Part shown: positions 36,691-44,769 of the stretch, piece after piece
Layout of the letters: each line of letters starts with the position of its first letter
Position numbering within the stretch: the first letter of the stretch is position 1
Assembly: GCF_003426735.1 (NCBI RefSeq)
Contig: NZ_QVON01000001.1
Coordinates: 372,001-436,000 of the forward strand
Origin: Arenibacter sp. P308M17
GTDB lineage: Bacteria > Bacteroidota > Bacteroidia > Flavobacteriales > Flavobacteriaceae
DNA length: 64,000 bases
Direction: 5' to 3'
The notes under the pieces: generated by a model
Seen by the model: the letters and a program-made list of their open reading frames with translations, nothing else
Database searches by the model: none
What the model was told of the DNA's origin: nothing
Translations under genes and position numbers: made by a program

Positions 36691-37233
36691 ATGCAGCAGA
36701 GGAAGGACCATGAAAGGGAACAGAAGTTTAAATTAGTGTACGAGCAGCTTTTTGGCCCTGTCCTGGCATATACCAAAACATTGACCAATAACCACGACCA
36801 AGCCAAAGACATCGTCCAAAATTGCTTTATTGCTTTATGGCAAAAACGTCCGGATCTAATAGAGAGTAAGTCCCTCAAAAGCTTTTTATACACCACGGCC
36901 TACAATTCCTTTATAGATCTATACCGAAAAGATCAGAGAAAAAATCAAATTCTGGATGAGCTTAAATACAGTATGGCCAAGGAAAATTTGAGCGAGGTAG
37001 AAAGTAACGAGGATAGTAAAATAAAAAAATTGAAAAAGGTGATCGACCAATTGCCACCCAAATGCAGGGAAATAATACTTCTAAATAAAAAGGATGGCCT
37101 AAAATACAAGGAAATAGCAGTTTTAAAGAACATTTCTGAGAAAACGGTAGAAAGTCAGATGCGTATTGCCTTTGCCAAGATAAGGGAGGCATTTGATAAC
37201 AATGATTCATTCTTATTTTTACTTTTCAGCTAA
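36691..37233 (+). CDS. ECF RNA polymerase sigma factor (Bacteroidota FecI-like)
   Basis: 180 residues. Region 2 is 'YEQLFGPVLAYTKTLTNNHDQAKDIVQNCFIALWQKRP', region 4 'IDQLPPKCREIILLNKKDGLKYKEIAVLKNISEKTVESQMRIAFAKIR'. It lacks any extra domain. Its gene is divergent from fecR with a 165-base gap, whereas the two are most often co-directional in this phylum. A shared or back-to-back promoter is therefore expected in 36526-36690. I see no perfect TAnnTTTG box there. Confidence 0.93.
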   Translation: MQQRKDHEREQKFKLVYEQLFGPVLAYTKTLTNNHDQAKDIVQNCFIALWQKRPDLIESKSLKSFLYTTAYNSFIDLYRKDQRKNQILDELKYSMAKENLSEVESNEDSKIKKLKKVIDQLPPKCREIILLNKKDGLKYKEIAVLKNISEKTVESQMRIAFAKIREAFDNNDSFLFLLFS

Positions 37234-37465
37234 AAGGGTCCGTTTCCCCACTTAGGTTTGACCTGGATTTTTGTGGTAAGTACGTCCCAGATCTTTTGAT
37301 GCCCAAGAAACATATGTACACATTCTTCCTAAGGAATTCTGGTACTGCCATTTTTTAAATCAGCCACACTTAACCTATAGAATTTCCCGAGATTTTAACT
37401 CGGGTGTAGCCTTATAATAAGTCACCATGCAGGGCATTGGATTATTTTGTCTTAATATCTTGGTT

Positions 37466-37632
37466 CTAGTGTCTTGTCAAGCCTAAACCTATGGGTAACT
37501 TAAAGTGTCTCTTGAGCCGCTCCTACGTTGCAAAAATCCTTACGTACCTACGGCTATGCTCGTTTTTGCGCCTTGGCTCAACTCAAGACCCATCATTCCT
37601 TACCCGTCATTTAAATGTTGACTAGACACTAG
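37466..37632. mobile_element. MITE-like inverted-repeat element 2 (~167 bp)
   Basis: The ends CTAGTGTCTTGTCAA (37466-37480) and TTGACTAGACACTAG (37618-37632) pair with one mismatch. Further in, CTCTTGAGCC (left) pairs with GGCTCAACTCAAG-type sequence (right). The centre reads ACGTACCTACGGCTATGC, equivalent to the centre of the element at 9328-9493. Length is almost the same as that element. There is no coding capacity. Apart from this, the 37234-37862 gap shows nothing I can support. Confidence 0.65.
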
Positions 37633-37862
37633 TAGCGCAGAGGTCTTGTTTCTGAGGCCTCGTACACGCTGTGTCGAGATAGTTAATTTGTACTAAAATT
37701 TCAATATTTATTATTTATTCGATATACAGGTATAAAAAGTATCGTTATTTGAATTAATATTGGTTGTGCACCTTCAATAATAAATGAAATTTTGTAGACG
37801 AATATATTTTTTAACGATTTACGCAAACGATTTCGTAAAAAATCCAATTGATAAAAAAATCT

Positions 37863-40292
37863 ATGAAAACGGCGATAATGTATATCCAAAAACTAAGTGA
37901 AGTGGGGATGGAAGATTTACCAAGGGTTGGCGGCAAGAATGCCTCCCTCGGGGAAATGATCCAAAATTTAACGGCCCAGAATATAAAGGTCCCCAATGGT
38001 TTTGCCATTACCGTAGATGCCTTTGATGTCTTTATTGATGAAAACCATTTGAAGGAAAAAATCAATGCCGCTTTGGAAGGCCTGGATACTACGGACATTA
38101 TCCAGCTTCGAAAAACGGGTTCCCACATTCGGAAACTGATATCCAACGGTAAATTTCCAGTTTCTCTGGAGAAGTCGATTTTAGAATCCTATTACGCCCT
38201 TTCTGCAGAATATGATCAGGAAGCTACGGATATTGCGGTACGTTCCTCCGCTACGGCAGAAGATCTGCCAGACGCTTCCTTTGCAGGGCAACAGTCCACC
38301 TATTTGAACATCCGTGGGGGAGAAATGTTGTTGACGGCCATAAGAAGTTGTTTTGCCTCTTTGTATACAGACCGTGCCATTTCCTATCGTTCTTCCCGGG
38401 GTTACGATCACTTTACCATCAAATTATCGGTCTGTGTGCAAAAAATGGTACGTTCGGATCTGGGTTCCTCCGGGGTAGCTTTTTCCCTGGATACCGAAAG
38501 TGGGTTCAAGGATGTAGTGTTGATCAATGGTGCCTATGGCCTGGGAGAACTGGTAGTAGGTGGGGAAATTTCCCCGGACGAATTTATGGTGTTCAAGCCT
38601 ACCCTAAAAAAAGGATTTGATGCCATAATTGATAAAAAACTAGGCAAGAAAACCCACAAAATGGTTTATGGAAACAAACCTTTTGAAACCGTTAAACAGG
38701 TTCCTGTAGATCAAAAGATTCAGGATACCTTTTGCCTAAAGGATTCCCAAATTATACAATTGGCACAATGGGTACAGAAGATAGAGAACTACTACAGTTC
38801 ACAACGAGGGTCCTGGTGCCCCATGGATGTAGAATGGGCCATAGATGGGCTCACCAATGAACTCTACATTGTTCAGGCAAGGCCGGAGACCATCCACTCC
38901 CAGGAACAAGCCGATAGTATTAAAGAGTATGAAATTGAGGATGAGGAACATCTCGTGGACAAGCTTATTCTAGAAGGGGTTGCGGTAGGGGATAAGATAG
39001 GCAATGGCAAGGTGCATAGAATCTTTTCTTTGGACGGCAGGGATGGCAGTGCTGATGAGACCGATTTTAAGGAAGGCGATGTTTTAGTTACCGAAATGAC
39101 CGATCCCGATTGGGAACCATTAATGAAAAAAGCCTCGGCCATTATTACCGAAAAAGGAGGTAGAACTTGTCATGCCGCCATTGTGGCCCGTGAAATAGGT
39201 GTCCCGGCAATTGTAGGTGCGGCCTCTGCTACTACCTTGCTCCAAAACGGGCAGGAAATTACGGTTTCCTGTGCCGAGGGCAATGTTGGCAAAGTATATC
39301 AAGGAAAAATAAACTATAGTCTCCACGAGACCGCATATACCGAATTCCCAAAGACCAAAACACCGGTACTTATGAATATTGGCTCTCCGGAACTGGCCTT
39401 CCAATACAGAAAAATCCCCAATGCAGGAGTTGGTCTTGCAAGGGAAGAATTTATAATCAACAATTACATAAAGGTACATCCCCTGGCCTTGTTGAAGCAC
39501 AGGGAACTTAACGATCCGGCCCTTTCCATCTCCATTGCGGAATTGATCAAGGGCTATGCCTCCGAAGAAGCCTTTTTTATAAATAAGTTAGCACAGGGAA
39601 TCGCAAAAATTGGTGCTGCCTTTTACCCCAATAGGGTGATTACCAGATTGTCCGATTTTAAGACCAATGAATATTACAACCTCTTGGGCGGGAACCATTT
39701 TGAACCCAAAGAGGAAAATCCCATGATCGGATGGCGCGGAGCATCCCGTTACTATTCCGAGGCCTTCAAGGAGGCTTTCATTATGGAATGCAAAGCACTA
39801 AAAATGGTACGCGATCAATTTGGCCTGGAAAATATCACTATCATGATCCCCTTTTGCAGAACCCCGCAGGAACTGGCCAAAGTGTTGCGGATTATGGAGG
39901 AAAACGGACTTAAGAGAGGCGAGCGTAGTCTGGAGATATATCTAATGGCAGAATTGCCCTCCAATGTAATCTTGGCCCATGAGTTTGCACCTATGATAGA
40001 TGGGTTTTCCATAGGTTCCAACGACCTTACCCAATTGGTGCTGGGACTGGATAGGGATTCCAGTCTGGTAGCCCACCTCTACGACGAACGCAATTGTGCC
40101 GTAAAAAGTATGATCAGAATGCTGATCGCAACGGCCAAGAAACATAAGACCAAGGTGGGGATCTGTGGACAAGGCCCTTCGGATTTTCCGGATTTTTCCC
40201 AATTCCTGATAGAAGAGGGAATCGATACTATTTCTGTAACCCCGGACTCCATGCTAAAGACATTAAAAGTTATTCATGCTATAGAAAATTAA
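37863..40292 (+). CDS. ppsA: Phosphoenolpyruvate synthase
   Basis: About 809 residues from the ATG at 37863; a TTG at 37848 and an ATG at 37878 are alternatives. Domain order is that of PEP synthase. The N-terminal ATP-grasp starts with 'VGGKNASLGEM' and includes 'VRSSATAEDLPDASFAGQQ'. The swivelling phosphohistidine domain has 'TEKGGRTCHAAIVAREIGVPAIVG' (catalytic His). The C-terminal PEP/pyruvate barrel has 'SIGSNDLTQLVLGLDRD' and the catalytic Cys in 'GICGQGPSD'. The enzyme converts pyruvate and ATP to PEP, AMP and phosphate for gluconeogenesis, useful when growing on sugar acids that yield pyruvate. It is cytoplasmic. Confidence 0.95.
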   Translation: MKTAIMYIQKLSEVGMEDLPRVGGKNASLGEMIQNLTAQNIKVPNGFAITVDAFDVFIDENHLKEKINAALEGLDTTDIIQLRKTGSHIRKLISNGKFPVSLEKSILESYYALSAEYDQEATDIAVRSSATAEDLPDASFAGQQSTYLNIRGGEMLLTAIRSCFASLYTDRAISYRSSRGYDHFTIKLSVCVQKMVRSDLGSSGVAFSLDTESGFKDVVLINGAYGLGELVVGGEISPDEFMVFKPTLKKGFDAIIDKKLGKKTHKMVYGNKPFETVKQVPVDQKIQDTFCLKDSQIIQLAQWVQKIENYYSSQRGSWCPMDVEWAIDGLTNELYIVQARPETIHSQEQADSIKEYEIEDEEHLVDKLILEGVAVGDKIGNGKVHRIFSLDGRDGSADETDFKEGDVLVTEMTDPDWEPLMKKASAIITEKGGRTCHAAIVAREIGVPAIVGAASATTLLQNGQEITVSCAEGNVGKVYQGKINYSLHETAYTEFPKTKTPVLMNIGSPELAFQYRKIPNAGVGLAREEFIINNYIKVHPLALLKHRELNDPALSISIAELIKGYASEEAFFINKLAQGIAKIGAAFYPNRVITRLSDFKTNEYYNLLGGNHFEPKEENPMIGWRGASRYYSEAFKEAFIMECKALKMVRDQFGLENITIMIPFCRTPQELAKVLRIMEENGLKRGERSLEIYLMAELPSNVILAHEFAPMIDGFSIGSNDLTQLVLGLDRDSSLVAHLYDERNCAVKSMIRMLIATAKKHKTKVGICGQGPSDFPDFSQFLIEEGIDTISVTPDSMLKTLKVIHAIEN

Positions 40293-40295
40293 GTT

Positions 40296-40451
40296 ATGGG
40301 CAATACTATTGAGGACATCCTGTACAATGCGCACAAACACAACAAAAGGGAAGAACTATTGGCTTATTTGGAAAACATCCGATTAAAGAACCCAAATAGG
40401 GAATTGACAGATTTATACCAAATTGCCTATGAACGTATAATGAATTCCTAA
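40296..40451 (+). CDS. Small 51-residue ORF directly after ppsA
   Basis: An ATG 3 bases after the ppsA stop opens a 51-codon frame starting MGNTIEDILYNAHKHNKR and ending in TAA at 40449-40451. The product is charged, has no signal peptide or membrane span, and looks largely helical ('REELLAYLENIRLKNPNREL'). The tight spacing suggests translational coupling with ppsA and a cytoplasmic product. I recognise no family; a regulator or partner of PEP synthase is only a guess. Confidence 0.6.
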   Translation: MGNTIEDILYNAHKHNKREELLAYLENIRLKNPNRELTDLYQIAYERIMNS

Positions 40452-40531
40452 TGGTTTGGGGATTATGTCCTTATACAATTTATAGGGGCATATCTGGGGT
40501 GTCAATGGCGGAAACTGTATGTATTAACATT

Positions 40532-40572
40532 GCTAATTGCCAAGCGCTTATTACTTTGGCTAATGGCTTACT
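40532..40572. repeat. Degenerate 7-bp tandem repeat
   Basis: Heptamers GCTAATT, GCCAAGC, GCTTATT, then GCTAATG and GCTTACT resemble the arrays at 24484-24603, with weaker continuation to about 40600. A GGGCAGGCCTGCC palindrome-like stretch follows at about 40639. The rest of 40452-40852 contains no gene I can support; a TATGTTTG -7-like box is at 40783-40790. Confidence 0.45.
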
Positions 40573-40852
40573 CCCCATTTATCACCCACTCCCTGCCAAG
40601 GAATTCCCATCCGTTCCAAAAAACCCACCTGAAGATAGTCGGGCAGGCCTGCCTTTGCTGTTCCTTTAGATTTATCCCCCTTAAAAGATGTAAGCTTACT
40701 GGACACCATCTGTAAAAATATTTTACACCATTTGAGGAATGTTTTTACTTGATATTACATAACTAATTTGTTTTCAGTACATTATGTTTGTGGCACGCTA
40801 TTCGAGATTAATAGGATAAGGATTTTCATCAATCATTTAAAACAAACAAATC

Positions 40853-41188
40853 ATGAGAAAAATTAGTTTAACATTAGTGGCTGCAATGCTGCTTTTTACA
40901 GGAAGTGTATTTGGGAACGGTTCGGACAAAGGCGATCCATCCAAGGAGTTAAGAAAACAGGTAAAGGAACTCTTGGGAGACTATCGTTCTGAGTCCAATA
41001 GGAATTTGGTTGCAGGTATTTTATTTATAATCAACCGCGATAATGAGATAGTGGTGCTATCCGTTGAAACAAACAATTCCAATTTCAAGGAATATATTAA
41101 AACTCGTTTGAATTATAAAGAGGCTAAAACCGAAGAAAATGTTGGGGACAAAAGATTTGTCATACAGGTAAGGGTCTTGCGCTGGTAA
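40853..41188 (+). CDS. Small secreted protein, function unknown
   Basis: 111 residues. A signal peptide (1-21, 'LTLVAAMLLFTGSVFG') is followed by a charged linker and a compact alpha/beta stretch ('LVAGILFIINRDNEIVVLSVETNN', 'KRFVIQVRV'). It resembles the many small periplasmic proteins of flavobacteria but I cannot name a family. It stands alone between ppsA and a convergent membrane-protein gene. A possible -7 element TATGTTTG lies 63 bases upstream. Confidence 0.75.
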   Translation: MRKISLTLVAAMLLFTGSVFGNGSDKGDPSKELRKQVKELLGDYRSESNRNLVAGILFIINRDNEIVVLSVETNNSNFKEYIKTRLNYKEAKTEENVGDKRFVIQVRVLRW

Positions 41189-41276
41189 TTACAAATTTGT
41201 TAAAAAAGTTTACGAGGGCAACACCGTTATATGGGAGGGTGTAAATTGATAGGCTCAATTCCATACGTATCAAATT

Positions 41277-42008
41277 TTATACTTCTTCTCGGATAGGTTG
41301 CATTACTGTTTTAGTACCCTGCACCACTATTAATTTTATTTTTCCCGAAGCTTTGGAATCAAGGATATATAACAAAAGTCCTTTTATGAATACACCTACA
41401 CCCAGCATTTCCAGAAACTCTTCTATGGAGTAATAGAGAACCAATGTAGCATCGTGTCCGTACAGTGAATTGTGTCGGCCACCAAGCATTTCCATACCCA
41501 CTGCACCTCCCATAAAAAGAAGGAATGCAAGAATAAAATGATACAACGCCTTTACGGGTAGTTTTAATAAAAATGGAATGTAATAAAGGCCAAGTAACGA
41601 CACCGCCAAAAAGTAAGGTACAATCCAAGCATAGTAAAAAACTCCCGTAAGATTGAATTGACTGCGTATCGGTCCCATTATTTTTTCATGCAATGAAATA
41701 TTCTCATCAATAGCCAGAAATAAAAAAACCATCCCTAAAAGCGACCAATATCCAAACCGTACCCATTTACCGTTTTCAATATAATGAATTAAAAAAAGGA
41801 TCAAGGCACATGCCAAAAGGGTAATAGTGGAATACAGTGAAGGAAGGTTTACCTCAGTGTTTACATCAAAGAGCCTAAAAAAAACCTTTGAAAAAAATGT
41901 TTCCGAATGGAACTTCAGATAATTGGCTATCAAACTGGCAACAGATAACAATCCGATGATAAAAAATAAAAAGTAGAAGACCTTTTCGGGGATAATAGCA
42001 ATTTTCAT
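41277..42008 (-). CDS. Polytopic membrane protein with intramembrane acidic/His residues
   Basis: 243 residues with about seven hydrophobic spans and no signal peptide. Polar residues sit at span ends: 'FLAIDENISLHEKIMG', 'GMEMLGGRHN' and 'YYSIEEFLEMLGVG'. Such Asp/Glu/His clusters could bind a metal or form a catalytic site, but I cannot assign a family. It is monocistronic, convergent with the small secreted-protein gene. The upstream gap (42009-42296) has a perfect CCATATATATATGG palindrome at 42150-42163 and no gene. Confidence 0.7.
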   Translation of the reverse strand: MKIAIIPEKVFYFLFFIIGLLSVASLIANYLKFHSETFFSKVFFRLFDVNTEVNLPSLYSTITLLACALILFLIHYIENGKWVRFGYWSLLGMVFLFLAIDENISLHEKIMGPIRSQFNLTGVFYYAWIVPYFLAVSLLGLYYIPFLLKLPVKALYHFILAFLLFMGGAVGMEMLGGRHNSLYGHDATLVLYYSIEEFLEMLGVGVFIKGLLLYILDSKASGKIKLIVVQGTKTVMQPIREEV

Positions 42009-42296
42009 TTGTTTAAAATTTATTTTCAGCGGTCACCTGGAATCTTACATAGGAAATAATGAACTTTTTATAAGTCGTTTGTGACATGCTCCATTTCATT
42101 TTCAGTATTATTGAAATACCGATTTCTGTAGTACCATCAATATAACATACCATATATATATGGCTTTACGAAATAATTCAGGGATAAAAACCAGCGTGGG
42201 GCCATTTTAATTTAAGGAGCAACCCTCTTGATTCTTGTTCTACCTGAACCAAAAGGGCACTACTACTCCACTACAAACTGGTAATCATTCTAAATA

Positions 42297-43139
42297 TTAA
42301 TCGTCCAAAAGGTCTATATAGTCCTTCATGCGATCCTTAATTTGATTTGCCACGGATCTATTGCCATCGTCGTCATTGGGGCTTATTTCAATAAGACCAT
42401 CTCCGTTCGCATCTTGTGCCGTGCTGAAGTCGATCCCGTTCAATATTCCCGTCAGGTCAAAGTTGATGGTGATATCATTGTTGTTCTCTGTAATAATGAT
42501 GTCGTTGTTGTCGTCTTCAAAATCGATCTCCACATCTTCGTCAAAATCATGCCAGAATTCAAAGGGTAAACCATCAATAGTTCCTTTTATCAGCACCGTT
42601 TTATTAAAAAGCATGCTGGACGAGTTTTTGTTCCTTGCAAACTCAAACTCCAGTTCTTCATACCGTGTTTGGGGCAGATCTACAAAGGCAAAGGTAACTT
42701 CCTTACCGAGCAAATCCAATTCAAAGGGCCCCCTTAGTTCAATATCATCGTCAGAACCGTAATATTTGTCATCGCCATCCCAATCGTCGTCATCATCATC
42801 ATCATCCCTATCGTTGTCATCGTCCCTATCGTCGTCGTCGTCATCATCCCTATCGTCGTCGTCCCTATCTTCATAAAAATCGTCATCAAACTCCAGTTCT
42901 ACCTCTCTAATGTTTACCAAAAAATCAGAAATTTCCAGGTTTTCATTCAAAATTTTAAGGGAAAGGCCTTTTCCTGCAACGGAATTATACGTGCTCCTCG
43001 CTTTTAAATTTACTGCTGCAACTTCGGTAATCTGGGAAGGATCGGCCATGTCCCCTTCACCGTCTTTGGAGCAAGATGTCAAGAAGATAGCACAACCAAG
43101 GGCAATAGTGAATAGTAATTTAAAACTTTTAGTTCTCAT
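42297..43139 (-). CDS. Extremely Asp-rich lipoprotein
   Basis: 280 residues with a lipoprotein signal ('LGCAIFLTSC'). Residues 82-132 are almost all Asp interrupted by single Arg residues (units such as RDDDD and RDDDDDDD). The remainder is a beta-rich domain ('GPFELDLLGKEVTFAFVDLP', 'YEELEFEF', 'KTVLIKGTIDGLPFEFWHDF') with another acidic patch ('DEDVEIDFEDDNNDI'). It resembles unnamed Bacteroidota lipoproteins that follow this plan. Such density of carboxylates suggests cation or basic-ligand binding. It is divergent from the sigma/FecR/TonB-receptor operon at 43281, whose receptor also has Asp/Glu-rich loops. Confidence 0.8.
   Translation of the reverse strand: MRTKSFKLLFTIALGCAIFLTSCSKDGEGDMADPSQITEVAAVNLKARSTYNSVAGKGLSLKILNENLEISDFLVNIREVELEFDDDFYEDRDDDDRDDDDDDDRDDDNDRDDDDDDDDWDGDDKYYGSDDDIELRGPFELDLLGKEVTFAFVDLPQTRYEELEFEFARNKNSSSMLFNKTVLIKGTIDGLPFEFWHDFDEDVEIDFEDDNNDIIITENNNDITINFDLTGILNGIDFSTAQDANGDGLIEISPNDDDGNRSVANQIKDRMKDYIDLLDD
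42768..42869. repeat. GAT/GAC trinucleotide tract within the Asp-rich gene
   Basis: On the minus strand this stretch is almost entirely GAT/GAC with periodic AGG codons. It encodes the acidic run, residues ~91-124. Unit length changes would stay in frame and alter only the number of Asp residues. Confidence 0.8.
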
Positions 43140-43280
43140 GATTATAAATTTTATGTGTTATACCAATAGAACAGCCTATAATTATTTTACCCAACCCCCT
43201 TGGCCATATTTTATTTTTCTATTTTTAGCCTAAAATTGCTAACCGATATAATTCTATAGATCTTAGGTCTAGGTTTCTTT

Positions 43281-43793
43281 ATGGAAAAGAACAATAAATC
43301 CGTATGCGATCGTAAACACTTCAATACCCTTTTTGATATGCACGCGGAATCCCTTCGTAATTTTATGTATTACCGCTGCGGAGACCTATATCAGGCAGAA
43401 GATCTAACCCAAGATGCTTTCATTAAGCTTTGGGACCATTGTAAAAAAGTGCTGTACGAGAAGGCAAAAGGGTTTTTATATGCCGTAGCCAAAAACAAGT
43501 TTTTTAATGAAGTGGCCCATAAGAAAGTTGTTTTAGAGTACACCAAATTACCCCAACAGCAGGTGGATGTTGAGTCTCCGGAATATCAAATGGAGGGGAA
43601 TGAATTTATGGAGCGGTTGGAACGAGCCATAAACCAATTGCCGGAAGGTCAACGCGAGGTTTTTTTATTGAACAGGGTAGATAAAAAAACGTACGCAGAA
43701 ATAGCCGCTATGTTAGCCGTTTCACAAACTGCCGTAGAAAAAAAGATGCAAAAGGCATTGATAAAAATGCGGAAAATTGTTAAAAACATATAA
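43281..43793 (+). CDS. ECF RNA polymerase sigma factor
   Basis: 170 residues with region 2 'FDMHAESLRNFMYYRCGDLYQAEDLTQDAFIKLWDHC' and region 4 'INQLPEGQREVFLLNRVDKKTYAEIAAMLAVSQTAVEKKMQKALIKMRK'. It opens a three-gene plus-strand operon with FecR (52 bases later) and a TonB receptor. This gives a complete cell-surface signalling unit. The 141-base gap upstream also serves the divergent Asp-rich lipoprotein, so the sigma factor may control both sides. Confidence 0.94.
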   Translation: MEKNNKSVCDRKHFNTLFDMHAESLRNFMYYRCGDLYQAEDLTQDAFIKLWDHCKKVLYEKAKGFLYAVAKNKFFNEVAHKKVVLEYTKLPQQQVDVESPEYQMEGNEFMERLERAINQLPEGQREVFLLNRVDKKTYAEIAAMLAVSQTAVEKKMQKALIKMRKIVKNI

Positions 43794-43845
43794 TGGGGGA
43801 TGGGTAAAAAGCCATGTCACTTGTTTACCATAAAAGACAAAGCAG

Positions 43846-44760
43846 ATGCTTGAAGAACGCGATGATACCATTTTGGCCCGATGGCTTTCCGGAGAACTTA
43901 GTCCGGAAGAAAGGCAGGCGTTTGAAAATTCCGAAAGTTATAAGGATTACCTGAGCATTATAAATGGAGTAGACCGGTTTATAAAACCGTCCTTCGATAA
44001 GGAAGGATTGCGTTCCAAACTCTTTTTGGAATTGGATGCTCCCAAAAAGGGTAAAATTGTCAGGTTAAAATCTTGGTACTATGTCGCCGCAGCCAGTATT
44101 GTTATTTTACTTTCTTTAGGTTTGTTTTTTAATGAGGTACAATATATTTCGGCAGTTGGTGAACAGAAAACGGTGGTCTTGCCCGATGGCTCTACTGTGC
44201 GACTAAACGCAGATTCGCATTTAAAAAGAGCCCGCTTCTTTTGGTCCAACCATAAAAAACTAAGCTTGGTGAAAGGCGAAGGATTTTTTGAAGTGAAAAA
44301 AGGAGATGGTTTTGAAGTACATACAACATTGGGGAAAGTACAGGTGTTGGGCACCAAGTTCAATGTAAAAAACCGAGAGGATTATTTTGAAGTGGCCTGT
44401 TATCAAGGAAAAGTACAATTTGAAGAAGCCGAATCAAAAACTAAAACAATCCTTGTCCAAGGTCAGAAAGTAATAAAGACAGCGAGTGGTTTTGATCAGG
44501 AAACCATTACAAATCTCCAGCCCACATGGCTTGAGGGGGAAAGCATCTTTACCAATACCCCCCTGCACCTTGTTTTAAGGGAATTGGAAATTCAATACGG
44601 AGTTACTTTTGAAATGAACGGGGTAGATATCAACGATAAATTTACGGGCGGCTTTGTCCACGATAATTTGGACACGGCCTTGACTACTGTTTTAGTCCCC
44701 ATGGGAATTCAATATACGCTAGGGAAAGACAACAAAACAGTTTTGCTAACAACAGAATAA
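43846..44760 (+). CDS. FecR-type anti-sigma factor
   Basis: 304 residues. The short N-terminal cytoplasmic domain ('LARWLSGELSPEERQAFE') is followed by one span at about 70-88 ('YYVAAASIVILLSLGLFF'). The FecR region has 'KTVVLPDGSTVRLNADSHLKRA', 'KGEGFFEVKKG' and 'VLGTKFNVKNRED', and a C-terminal STN-like part ('VLRELEIQYGVTFEMNG'). It is shorter than the two other FecR proteins in the window. It lies between sigma and receptor genes with small gaps. Confidence 0.93.
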   Translation: MLEERDDTILARWLSGELSPEERQAFENSESYKDYLSIINGVDRFIKPSFDKEGLRSKLFLELDAPKKGKIVRLKSWYYVAAASIVILLSLGLFFNEVQYISAVGEQKTVVLPDGSTVRLNADSHLKRARFFWSNHKKLSLVKGEGFFEVKKGDGFEVHTTLGKVQVLGTKFNVKNREDYFEVACYQGKVQFEEAESKTKTILVQGQKVIKTASGFDQETITNLQPTWLEGESIFTNTPLHLVLRELEIQYGVTFEMNGVDINDKFTGGFVHDNLDTALTTVLVPMGIQYTLGKDNKTVLLTTE

Positions 44761-44769
44761 CTAGCCTTC

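Noticed and set aside
40451-40669. A 72-codon ORF after the small ppsA companion
   Set aside because: It starts at the stop of the small ORF and is composed of heptamer-repeat DNA; the translation looks random.
42150-42163. CCATATATATATGG palindrome as an operator
   Set aside because: It is a simple AT-alternating palindrome in an AT-rich gap with no repeat elsewhere; chance cannot be excluded.
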